From positions 41,605,537-41,669,536 of the forward strand of contig CM043966.1 of NCBI GenBank assembly GCA_014529385.2: 64,000 bases of DNA, read 5' to 3'. Origin of the DNA: Adiantum capillus-veneris (Eukaryota > Streptophyta > Polypodiopsida > Polypodiales > Pteridaceae). A program made the position numbers and the translations under genes. Below the pieces are notes generated by a model. The model had not been told where the DNA came from, searched no databases, and saw nothing but the letters and a program-made list of their open reading frames with translations. Shown here piece after piece: positions 22,103 through 33,300 of the stretch (its first letter is position 1; the number at the start of each line of letters is the position of its first letter).

Positions 22103-22918
22103 CTAACCCTCTCTTTCGGTGGTTCTGTAGTTCTTTTCTGTGCTATTTAGTTGTCGGCTTGCATAACAAACTGGGAAATCCATTGTTCCGTCCCCAGGTT
22201 GAGCCAGAATACTCCCAATTGCATATGCAGATGCATCAATGTGAACATGGAATATCTTTTCCCAATCTGGTGCCTTAAGTACAGGTGCTGATACAAGGTT
22301 TTCCTTCAGCTTTTGGAATGAAGTTTCACGCTCCTCAGTCCAGTCGAAACTGACTAACAAACGATACAGAGGCTGTGCAATGACTACATACATATATATG
22401 AATCTTTGATAATATCCGCGGTGTCCCATGAAGGATTGCACTTGTTTGGAATTAGTAGGCTTCGGCAGGTCTATGACTTTGATTTTATCTAGGTCAGTGG
22501 TTATGCCATTTCTTGAGACAATATGTCCTAAGATGCGGCCTTGCTTAACCATAAAAATGCACTTTTTCCGGTTAAGATAGATTCGATATGTTCTACATTT
22601 CTTAAATACCTTTTGTAAATGGTCTATATGTTCTTCTCGTAGAAGAGAGTGTACACAAAGATCATCCATGTATATTTCTAAGAATATTCTTAGGTATTCT
22701 TTGAACGCATGAGTCATTAACCTTTGAAAGGTAGCTGGGGCATTAGTTAAGCCGAAGGGCATAACTCGATACGCATATATTCCCCATTCTGTGGCAAACG
22801 CTATTTTGTGTTGATCCTCTATTGCAATTGCCAGTTGGTTATACCCTGAAAACCCATCTAGAAAGGAATAAGCCCGTTTTCCGGCCACCCTCTCATGTAC
22901 ATGTTCTGTGATCGGCAA
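22103..22918 (-). pseudogene. Reverse transcriptase main part, element C
   Basis: 271 residues. Motifs: RAYSFLDGFSGYNQLAIAIE, VMPFGLTNAPATFQRLM, catalytic IYMDDLCVHS (YMDD), GHIVSRNGI and the connection region. The RNase H then begins with FHVHIDASAYAIG. This is a typical Ty3/gypsy RT. It joins the upstream ORF by a frameshift near 22926. Confidence 0.9.
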
Positions 22919-22925
22919 GGGATAA

Positions 22926-23390
22926 TTATCCCTTATGGTGGCTGCATTTAACTTTTTTGAGGTTCACACATACTCGTAGCTTTCCGTTCTTTTTGGGGAC
23001 AACCACAATGGGTGACACCCAATCTGTATGTTCGATTTCATAGATGAATTCAGCATCCATCAGCTTGTCAATCTCCTCTTTGATTCGTTTAGTAAATGTG
23101 TCATTATATGTATAAGGATGTTGTTTGCTAGGTTTGGCATCTGATTTCAAAGGAATTGAATGTTGGCATATCGATGGATCAACTCCTTTGAGGTCTTTGT
23201 AGGACCATGCAAACACATCTTTATACTTCGTGAGAAGTTGTGTTAGCAGTTCTTCTTCTTCAGGCTCTAAATCAGTGGCGATATAGACCGGCTGAGGCTT
23301 TTCACCTGGTTCAACGAGGTCTATCAGTTTTGCATTTTCCGGCCCATCGTAAGATTCCTGTTTTATTCTTTCCCTGACTGGTGGTGTCAT
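22926..23390 (-). pseudogene. Reverse transcriptase N-terminal part, element C
   Basis: 154 residues. It includes the acidic lead EPEEEELLTQLLTKYKDVFA and SYKDLKGVDPSICQH, then EFIYEIEHTDWVSPIVVVPK and LRVCVN, the start of the RT palm. After this the frame is lost and conserved sequence resumes in the 22103-22918 ORF. Its ATG overlaps the stop of the preceding ORF (ATGA), a chance arrangement or a re-initiation point. Confidence 0.85.
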
Positions 23391-24136
23391 TATGATTTTT
23401 TGTCCTGGATGGTGAATTTTCGATAGTGGGATGATACATTCATATTTCCTTTTTCTGACTCCTCCTTACCATCACTTTCTCCCTCAGTCGTCCATACCTC
23501 TTGTAACGACCGTTTTAGTTCTTGGTATTTCTTTTCACGCTTCAATTTGGTCCACTCTGGTTGTTTTGTGTTTTCTTGTTTTGATTTTTGAGATTTTAAG
23601 GATTTTGTTTCTGTTTTAGTCTTCCGTACTTTCAAGAATCTTCCTGATATTTGGTCTTTTACACAGTCCTCTGCTTTGACCAGCATTAGATAGTGAGTTT
23701 TATCTTTTATCCTGGGCATCAGGTTCTCTCTCCTTTTGTTTTTTGCTCGTTTTTTCCTATAGCGTTTCTGGCGTCTAGGGTGCTGATTGGCAAAATCATA
23801 AAACTTGATATTTGTTGTTTTCTCCTCACGCTTGCTTGAGCTGTCTGAACACTCATTATCTGCATCGTTATTTATCTCCAGATCCTCAGAGGAGTTATAA
23901 AACTCTTCTTATTCTGGTGGTTCTACAATCTCATCTCCTCCTCGTATAAGGCTTACCATGTAATAGGGTAGCACATCATAGCCATCCTTATCACAAAATT
24001 TTATCGTTGGACTATTTGTAATGGTACAGACATCCAACGTTGCTAGTATGTGTTCCCATTCCAGAGGTTCCAAGGCATCTTCAAGAAAAGGCTCCGGAAT
24101 ATAATCCTTGTCCTCAATAGCCCTTTCTAAGATGCA
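23390..24136 (-). pseudogene. Linker between protease and RT, element C
   Basis: ORF 23390-23719 encodes 109 lysine- and glutamate-rich residues with no known domain. The stretch 23720-24136 has only short frames. It is in frame with the protease ORF upstream. It is probably a charged spacer of the polyprotein. Confidence 0.45.
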
Positions 24137-24733
24137 TTACTCTCTTTTTAAGCTCCCACAATGTGAAGCTCCGCACATCCATAGCTCCTTTTTTTGCCCT
24201 AACCATGCTGGGAGCTCGGACCCTGCCAATGTAGCTGAGTCAAACTCTTCCACTAGTGTCTGGTTCACATCTTTGTAGCTATGGTCTTTTTGGTGTATTT
24301 TGGTTGTAGTCTCGCCATATCTGAGGTATATGTGGTCGTAATCCCAATCTTGGACCAGCTTTAATTGTCTCATGAATGGTCTTCCCAAGATGATCTCGTA
24401 ATTGTTCTTTTTGTCGAAATCAACTATTGCAAATGTATGCTCATACTCGATTCCGCACGAGGTGACAATTAGTTTTTCTAAAAGTCCTAGAGGCTTTTCC
24501 ATGAACCCATCTGCCATTTGCAATTTCATTCTGGTAGCTCTCAAAGCCGTTTTTCCCCATTTTTTCCAGATTTCCTTGGTGGCGATAGCGACTCCTGCTC
24601 CACTGTCAAGAATAGCTTTGGAAACTACTCCTTGGAATTCTACTGGTAGTGTGGTATTTCCATCTTCTCCCTCGCAATATTCTCTAACCTTGTTTAAAGG
24701 TACTGGTATAGTGTTTAGTTGAGACTTGTCCAA
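24137..24733 (-). pseudogene. Retropepsin (first protease), element C
   Basis: 198 residues. The active site AILDSGAGVAIATKE has the canonical DSGA at about residues 44-47. A flap-like region and the conserved EIILGRPFMRQLKLVQDWDY follow at about 112-131. This is the normal position for the protease, between Gag and RT. It is intact over the fold and has no stop. It contrasts with the second, degenerate retropepsin after integrase. Confidence 0.85.
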
Positions 24734-24787
24734 TTATCTGATCCCTTCTTGAAGCTTCGAGGTAGGGTCTTTTACTCCAAATTTTTC

Positions 24788-26404
24788 TTAGCATTTGCCT
24801 ACGGTGGTCCACATGTTTGGTCGTAACCTTAGGAGTTCGGCTAATGTGATTGTGCATGCTACAGGGGTAGACAATAGCTCAATCAACCCTTGTGAATCCA
24901 TCACTCTGTTGGAAGAAATTCTTTGGGATGGGATTGCTCTCACCTCAGACTTAGCTTCATACTCCCGTAGGTAAGAGGGTAGATTTTTTAGCGAGTCTGG
25001 TTGGCTGTGCCCCAAACTAATTGATCCCTGGTCTCCCCCTTGTGAATGCATATCAAAGTTCATTTGTGACCTTGCCTCAAATTCTTCAATGGGAGGTAAG
25101 ATCTCATTTTTCTCCTTTCTCGTGCTATTTACTTGGTGGCTCACCTTGTTAGCTTCATTGGCGTCATGGATTTGCTTCCACAGGTCATCTAGACCGTTAC
25201 AATCCTTACCCATTTCTACCAATGTTTTAGGCTGGAAACCATCAATCGTCTCATCTATTGTATTAGGCACTATGATAGGTTCTCCCCTAGACTTGGAGGC
25301 AGTCGTAAGTGTCTCCTTCGTGTCTACTTGTTTCTCTAAAGTTGGTTTGATGGGGATTGGAGTTGGTACCTTGTGCCAACTTGCAGGTTTACCAAGCGGG
25401 TTTTCTATCAAGGATTGGGCTGTTTCAATCATCTTTCGACACATTTCCAACCTCTGTTTTTCTATTTCTGCATATGGATAAGTCATCCATCTTTGCTCTT
25501 GGGTTTGGTTGTTTTTTAGTCTTGCTTCGTAAGCTTTTAAAAGTACGTCTAACTGCTCATTTACCTTTTTTTCCAACACTAATCCTCCTGATCCTGCACT
25601 TTTGGGTTCTACTATTTCCTTGGGTGCTATGGTTGCCGCAGTGTGTGAGCTTAGACTAGCTAGATCCTCTAACCACTTTAATCTATCCTTTGTGCGTTTT
25701 AACTCCTCGGATAGAGCCGTTTGCTCTCGTTCTCTCCTGGCTTTCATACGCGCCTTTCTAGCTTTCCAAGTGCTTCTCTGATTTTTCATTTCTGAACTTG
25801 GGGCATCGGTTTTTGGCTCTTCAATTATGGGTTCATTCGTCATTCTTTGAGCTTGGGCTCGTGTCACTGCCTGAATAGGTATCACTGTCTCGTTTTTTGA
25901 CCCTCCACTGGAAGGCACTGCTTCCAGCATGTTCAAGGTAGTTTTTGCTCCTTTGCTTGGGTTCTTAGGGCAATCAGGAATCAAATGAGTAATTCTACAC
26001 TCGGCACAATATGCGTTGACTCTAATGATTTCATCATGAGGACAGTCTCTTAGCCAATGGTCTCCACGTACGTGACACTTGTAGCAAGGTCCCTTAGGCT
26101 GTTGAGGTGCTCCTTGAGCTCCTCTGTGTTGGTATGCATGTCTCTACCCGCCCATACCTCCGTTGGCTATGAACAACAATGTTCGTTCATCCAAGCTATA
26201 TCTTCCTACTCCTGCTGCTTGTGTAGTTGTTTGTGGGCCTGCACTTCCTATCATGCTCCATGGTTCTGGCGTTGGGGGTTCTGCCGGTGGATAATAGGCA
26301 GGATTTGCAACATATCCATTGGGGTCTTCGTAATATGCATGCATAGGCACCAAAGCCTTCTCTTCTAGTTCGGTTACGGTTGGTGTGTATCTTATGCCGA
26401 TTGG
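24788..26404 (-). pseudogene. Nucleocapsid knuckles and linker, element C
   Basis: One frame carries two zinc knuckles around 26000-26070: CYKCHVRGDHWLRDC and CAECRITHLIPDC, the second just before the ORF 24788-25984. After them comes a long charged linker (VIPIQAVTRAQAQRMTNEP, then a helical segment with LKRTKDRLKWLEDL) leading toward the protease. Upstream in the same frame is a proline/tyrosine-rich stretch (26144-26353). Stops at 26144 (TAG) and 26405 (TGA) divide the region. It would bind RNA during packaging. Confidence 0.75.
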
Positions 26405-27334
26405 TCATAATCCTGGTAGGGGTGGTTGCTGCCCCAACACTGGTTGTGGTCTTTCTACACCTACAGGTCCTGGTAGGTTGCCTGCTTGATACCTAGGCAT
26501 TGGTGAAAGTTGAGGAGATGCTACCTGAGCCTGGGGAGCGTAAGGTCTCTCTCTCACATATCCCTTGTTATAATAACATTCCTCCATCCCATGGTTTGTC
26601 CATTTTTTTTCAATAGCACACCAATTTGGCTGTTTAGCCTGAGGTTTGGCGTACAAGTTAATCTTTTTTAGCACTTCCTCTACAAGTTTCTCCTGGCTTA
26701 CAGCTACTTCTCCTTTCGGTGCTGTCTTAGTAGACTTGCTTCCACTTTGTTGTGAGGATGAATCGTCATCAAGATCCTTGAATTCACCCTCCTTGTAGAC
26801 CGCACAATTGTCTACAAGGTAAAGAGCCTCCTTAGTTAACTCATTTAACGTCGTGCTCCTCTTCATATGTAAGTCCTTCTGGAGATCTGCATTCCTCAGT
26901 CCTTGGATAAATATAAGCATAAGTCTGGACTGAGTTGGCAGTTCTTCCATAGGGCAGAACTTAACATATCTTTTTAGTCTTAGGACTACCTTTCGCACAG
27001 ATTCCCCTTCTTTCTGTTTGAATTTATGGATTTGTGAGACTGTATTATGAGCTATCCCCCTTTGTGAGAATTCCTCGATAAACTCGTCAAACACCTCCTC
27101 CATAGACTCAAAGTCTCTACGCTCCACAGAGTCAAACCAAGTAGTAGCATCCTCCTCCAAGGTTAGTCCAAACCCTGCAAATTGGGTAGGGAAGTCTAAC
27201 ACCTCTTCAGCTCTAATTACACGCACAAAGGCTGCTACATGATCTCTAGGATATTTGTATCTAGTGTATTTCTTGTTTACCCATTTTTGCACCTGAGAAG
27301 GTCTAATTCTACGATGGTCTACAAATCTCATCAT
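26405..27334 (-). pseudogene. Gag capsid, element C
   Basis: 309 residues with the plant retrotransposon Gag fold (PF03732-like). Motifs are FVRVIRAEEVLDFPTQFAGF, DATTWFDSVERRDFESMEEV, HKFKQKEGESVRKVVLRLKR and MLIFIQGLRNADLQKDL. Near residue 250 is a knuckle-like WCAIEKKWTNHGMEECYYN, with cysteine, histidine and cysteine spaced like a CXH-type gag finger but lacking one ligand. The related gag of element E has the same variant. The true N-terminus probably lies further upstream in 27548-28514. Confidence 0.85.
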
Positions 27335-27547
27335 TGGATCTCCTTGTCCTAATCAATATACTTCCTCTAGCCTTCGGTAGTGGGCGGGTTCCTCTCCCAG
27401 TGATGCTCCTAAGCCATAATTTCTAACGGTTCTTGCAAGAGATGGTTCATCTCTTTGAACTCGTTCTATGGGTGGTCTTCCAGGCTCTGTTGACTCATGA
27501 GTTTTTGGCTTACTCTCGCCTTGATACGGTGAATAGAGTGGTGGTTC

Positions 27548-28514
27548 TTATAAATCCCTTAGCCCTCGGGCGGCTGGATAACCATCTTGGTTTTGGTCTT
27601 GTTCTAATGTTGCACTTTGTTGAAGCCATGCTTGCAATGATGGTTGGGTTGCTGGTTGGTTTTGGTAGCTGAACGTTTGATGTTGGGTAGAATGTGAGGT
27701 CGCGTCGTACTCTTCTGAAAATGGATTTGTCGATTTGCTAGGGGTGTAAGTGGTCCTTGGCACTTCTTCGGGGGCATATATTGATGCTTCTGGAACTGTT
27801 GCCTTTTCTACTTCCTCTGGGAGAATACGTTTGTATTCTCGCCCGTACCTATCAACAAAAACAATATCCTTCCCCATAGTAATTTCATAAGAGAATAAGT
27901 AAAGAACCTTGTCTTTGCTTAATTCATTTCGGTAGGGTTCTTTGCATCAAAAGTAAGAGACTATTCCCTCGCTCTCATGCTTGTAAATCCCCACATTCTC
28001 ATTATAGGTTGAGACCCTGGTTGTTTTCTTATCATACATAAAAAGAGCTCCATGTCGATCAATGTTTGGAGGCGGTTCTTGAGTTTCTGAAACCATTTTT
28101 CCTTTTGCCATGTTATCTCCATATCTATTGTAATCCTCAGGGTTACTAACTATCAGATAGTGATTCCCCCTTTCGTCTCGGAATCTATCTCCATCATCAT
28201 AGACTCGAATTATCTCCAGTCTCTAAGCCGGCCTTTCTTCAATATAAATACACTTGCGTCCTCGATAGAGAGTAAACTAGGGCTCCCCTCGAGTTTGTTC
28301 CTTCTAAGAAGATTACAGTGAACTTGGAATCATTCAAAGGATTTAGGGAGGTGCTTCCTCCTAGCATTGGTCCTTCATCGGAGAAACCTCTTGGCTGTTG
28401 ACTACCCATCATGAAGAAGGACTTGTCTGATGAAGTGTCACTATCACTACCCTCCTCAATGATCGGTGCTAGTGGATCTAGCCTTGCCTGAGTTACACTC
28501 TCCTCGGTGGACAC
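27548..28514 (-). pseudogene. Gag N-terminal region, element C
   Basis: ORFs 28239-28514 (starting MSTEESVTQARLDPLAP) and 27548-27877 lie upstream of the capsid, with a frameshift and stops between. The first holds the segment KFTVIFLEG. The frame past it reads RLEIIRVYDDGDRFRDERGN and resembles the N-terminal Gag sequences near 54300 and 63700. No domain name can be given. I take MSTEES as the probable start because the palindromic leader begins directly upstream. Confidence 0.55.
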
Positions 28515-29594
28515 TAAGCTACCCTAATCTCTTGCCACCTTTTGGTCTTTTAAACTGTGTCTTCCTGATCTTAAATTCATCAAACTTAGCAATGCAACTT
28601 AACACAATCCAACCACTTACCTGGCAACGGATCAGTTTCCGCACAACTTCTTGCTTTGCCGCCGAATATACCTGTACACAAGCGTTTAATTTCGGCAATC
28701 GAATCAAAGCATTTAACCGCTAGAGGTGGTCTTAGTAATGATTGGTATAACTGGAGAGTTAACCTCAACCACTACTGTATTTATACACTTTTGATGTTCT
28801 GGATTAGGTCTGCTAATCTGGAACTGTACTTCCCTCAGATGTTGGTCAATTTACATGAAAAGTATTAATTCCATCTTTGCTCTGTCAGAAGGTCAAACAA
28901 GGTCCAAATTCACTTTTGAAAGAAGTTCTGGAACTCTTAAGTCAATTGGAACATCATTGTATGTCCTCTGTCAACTTTTCTCTTCACTAAGTCCCAGTAG
29001 TAGAATGTCTCTTGCTCTGTTTTTCCTGGTTTTTGCTCTATAGATCCCCCTTGATGTGTTGAGTCCACAGCTGTTTTTATTCTTTGATTTGGACACCTAT
29101 AAGCTGGTCAATGGATCAGAAATCTGTTCCAGCAACCTGCTATTGGTGTGACCAGTCAAATCAACTCCAATTTGGACCAAAATTGACTAGGAGGCTTGCC
29201 TCAGGCTATACAACACCCTGCTATGCCTATAGTCAGTTTTTGGCTCCAATTTCATGCATTAGACATTCTAAGTGTAGCATGTCTAATTGCTCAATATGGC
29301 TTCAAATGCAAAGCACAGACTCCTCTTAAGGTGCTTAACACTTTGGTATGCTCAAAGCTGGATTTGGAGTGCCAAATCACCCAAAACACATCCTACGCAT
29401 AGGATGTCAATATGGCTTGTTTGACCCCAGACTTGAGCCATAGCTTCCCCTTGATGTCAGCAACTCGGTGCTATGCTTAGATTTTGGTTTGGATTTCAAA
29501 AGGCCCCAACTTTAGTTGTCCTAGCCTTTTTCAGTCAAAAGTGCTAAAGTATGCTTAAAACCCAATTTTCTCACTCAATTTAGATGAAACCCTT
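28515..29594 (-). other. Leader of element C, gag-proximal half, with palindromes
   Basis: Untranslated leader between gag and the insertion point of element D. It contains two copies of the C-type palindrome at 29261-29284 (core AGTG, one arm mismatch) and 29386-29409 (core CGCA, outer bases changed). There is no substantial ORF on either strand. Confidence 0.7.
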
Positions 29595-29599
29595 CTCAG

Positions 29600-29976
29600 T
29601 GTTGTGGGTTAGGTCAACACATGAACATCATACACAGCAATAATAACCATCTACTCCACCATACTTCATTAACAACAATTCAGACATAGTAAACATGACT
29701 ACTCTAAATATCAGAGTAAGCAGATAATACACTGAATAGTTGCTGCATTGCACCATCATCATCACATTCATATCAGAGAACAGATACCTCGTGCGCAGAT
29801 ACATTCCCCACTTTTATAGATAAATCCGACTTAACTACACAGTCACAAGACATTCAGCAGACTGCAACTGAAATACAGTTACATCCGACTTAGCAAAATA
29901 CAGCTCAGTAAATATCCGATAAGTCAAAATCCGACTTAGCTATTCAGAGTCAGTTTCTAACATGTGCCTCTCAACA
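29600..29976 (-). repeat. 3' LTR of element D
   Basis: It starts TGTTGTGGGTTAGG and ends CCTCTCAACA. Compared with the right LTR it has 7 substitutions in 377 bases, mostly transitions. Confidence 0.95.
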
Positions 29977-30051
29977 CATGGCACGCCCCGGTGGTAGATT
30001 TCGCAGAAATCTGACCCGGATCCGCATATCCCTTGATCAGGAATCCACCCT

Positions 30052-30315
30052 CTACTGCACACCTTCTTCCTTACTCTGGTCCTCAGCATTCACTTTATGA
30101 TCCACCAGCTCTGCTTCCTTTATTGCATCTGATTCTGCTGCATCATCTTTTCCCATTTCCACCCCTTGTGCTCTATCTGCAATCTCAGTATCAATCTGCT
30201 CTTCTGCCACTTTCTCCTCAGCTACATCCTGCATCAAAAAACTATTAGTAAAATTCTTCTCTTTCTTTTCTGCCTCTGCAAGCTGTTGTCTCTTATTCTC
30301 TTCCATCTGCTGAAC
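30052..30315 (-). pseudogene. Tail of the element D 3' ORF after a stop
   Basis: 84 residues starting MEENKRQQLAEAEKKEKNF, in frame with the large ORF that ends in TAG at 30316-30318. It is strongly charged and coiled-coil-like and continues the same heptad-rich region. The stop therefore appears recent and the protein originally ended near 30052. Confidence 0.65.
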
Positions 30316-33300
30316 CTACTGCTTCAAACAGTCTCTCTCCTTTTGCAATTCCTCCACTTCCTTCAACAATTGTGCTTCTACCTCATGCACTAACCCTGCC
30401 TTTAACACCTCATATGGATACTTAATGACAAATCTCATTCTTTCCTTGGTCTTTTGCCACATCTCCTGTGCAACCAAAGCTAACTGCTGCTTGAGAATAG
30501 ACACTTCTCCTTCTTTCATTAATACTGCACTCAAGCTAATTTCCTCTTGTGCCAACATCTGTTGCTCTAATATCTGCAAAGGCTCCAATCTCAACCTCTG
30601 CATCTCCACAGTGACCTGTAACTCTGCATTCCTCTTTGCCATGTCTTCCAATTCCAAAGCAACCGCTGCCTCCACTTTCTCAGTCCATTGCTTAAACTCC
30701 CCCAATGATCTCTTCACTTTTGCTAACTCCATCTTCTGTTTCCCCACTGTTTCCTCCATATCCTGCTCATACTTTACTTTCATCATAGCTATCTGCTCTT
30801 CAAACTCTTTCACCTGTGACACCTGTCCTTTAACCTCCATCAATTTTTCTGCATTCCTTTCAGCTTGCATACTCTGAACCTTCAGCATATTATTCTGCTG
30901 CCTCACAAATTCCTGCACCTGCTGCAGCATCTGAACTACTTTATCACTGTCCAATTTCCCAGTATCTACTGATACTCCAGAGACTTCCTCAGTACTGAAA
31001 TCTAATCTAGAAAACACTCTGCTGACTGGTTCAGACTTCTTCCTCTTGTTGGATAATGTGAAAGCCTTACCAAGCCTTATTGGTGTTTCCTCTGCTTTTA
31101 CCTGCATTGGTGAATCAACATCCATGGTACCAAATTCTGCAAACTGCATTTTTGCTGTGATTTCTTCAAAGGCCTCTCCTGGAGTATATTTGGCTTTCAC
31201 CAAATCCTCATAAGCCTCCATATGCTTAGCATTAAACTTCACAAATCCTGTCTTTTCAGAATGCACCATGATGGGATGCTCAATCTGAACTGGCTGCTGC
31301 TTCTCCTGCACCAGTTTTTCTGCTTTCACAGGCCACCTTGCTTCACCATTCTGTACTCTCTGTGCAAAAAAAAACAATGCTGACAAGTAACCACATAACC
31401 TACTATTTGCCTGTGTCTTCCTCTTGTCTGAAGAATGAATCTCTGCTGCCAACTTTTCATACACCCAGTGAGCCCAGCACACTTCTCCTCCCTGCTCTGC
31501 ATAGCTTAATGGTGCAAAGTTTTCTTTTGACATATAATCAAACTTCACAATAAAGCATAGCCTCTCCAAGTACCACTTAAGCTGCTCTCTCCTAGCATAT
31601 GCCACATTCTTTAACATGTAATACTGCCTGCCTCCTTCTCTTGGACCAAACTCTTTTTTCAGTGCTTCCTCTGAACACTTTGGAATAGGTGTATTAGGAT
31701 GCAAAGGCAGCTTGAACACCTCAGACACCAACTCCACATTGAGTACCACATGCGGTGACACTCTCCCCTTAGTCTTCCTAAGTATTTCCAACTGAGACTT
31801 TGCATATACATTGTTTTTACATTCTTCCCAAGGCAGAATGGCAAACTCATACAATCCTACCTGCTGCAACCATATGGCGTTGCGCTCTGCCTGACAATCT
31901 ATGTCAACTTTGAAATCCATAAAAGGGTCCATTAATGTTTGCATCACCTTACCTTCTGACACAGGAGTCGGCATTGGCGTTTCCTCTTCTGCAGAGTCAC
32001 TATTTTCGTCTGCACTGCTAACGTCAAGCCGCATAGGCAAAGCTTTGCTTCTCAAACGTCGCCCCGAACCTTCGGTCTGCTCCTCATCAGGCTGTGGTTG
32101 CATGGCCATCAATTGCTTTGCTTTCGGCATGGCAGGACTGAATAAAGCTTCTTCAAGCGAAAACCCGAATGCTCCGCGCTGTTGCATGTGTACTAAACTT
32201 TTGTTGCATGTATGATTATACTCGCTGCACCATGCACACATATCTCCACCCAGTATCCTTGAAGTGCTACGAAAATTCTTTTCAGCACACTCCCCGAAGT
32301 TATTAGTCCGGCCTAATAATTTCTTATTAAAAATTCCGACTTGGTCAGTTCCGACACAGGTACTCTTCCAACATCTGCAATGTTGAATCGGATGTGCACT
32401 TTGGAACTGCCTACTTCCTCCAACCCGTGAATTATATGGGATACTATGAAAAGACCTCCTCAAATCCATGTAAACCAGCATTTTTCCTTTTCCTTTTGCT
32501 GATTCTGAATCTCCTGGCTGTAAGGGTATTACAGTTATGCAGGCTACACTTGGCCAGTCCAAATGAGGTGGCTTTCCCTGAAATTTCTTCAGCCTGAAAC
32601 CATTAACTGCCTTTTCCACTCTTGTACCAAACACATCAGCTATGATGAATGTCCCTTGTCCTTTATCCTGCACAATCTGATATGGTCCCTGATATCTCAA
32701 TGACAATTTACCAGGATGTGGTCCCAGCTTAGAGTTGTACAACATTACCCAATCTCCAACCTGAAAGATCTTGAACTTCACATTCTTGGTCACCCATGCT
32801 TGTCTTCTTCTTTGTATGACTTCAGTAATGTAAGAGCTTACCAACCTATCCTCCTCCAGTTGCATCAGATATTTGTTCCTGTGTAGTACTGACAACTTGG
32901 GAGACTGCTTCTCTGCTGAGACTCTTAAACTTGGTACCACAAACTCCATAGGAACCACAGCTTCCAGCCCATACACCAGCTTGAATGGTGTCATACCAGT
33001 AGTGACCTTGAAAGCTGTTCTAAAGGACCATAAGGCAGAATCCAACTTATCATCCCAATCCTTCTGATTCTCTGTCACAATCTTTTTCAAAATCCTTACC
33101 AGTGTTTTGTTGGAGCTCTCAGCCTGACCATTAGCCTGTGGATCATATGCTGTAGACTTCTTGTGCATAATCATATGTGTCCTTGTTAGCTCTGAAATTA
33201 CTTCATTCAGAAAATGAGTTCCTCTGTCACTTACCAGCTCCACTGGACACCCAAACCTGGTCATAATGTTATGATAAAGAAATCTGGCCACACTTGAAGC

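Noticed and set aside
30425-30877. Plus-strand ORF opposite the element D 3' ORF
   Set aside because: Shadow frame of the coiled-coil coding region, rich in S, C and F as expected for the antisense of charged codons.
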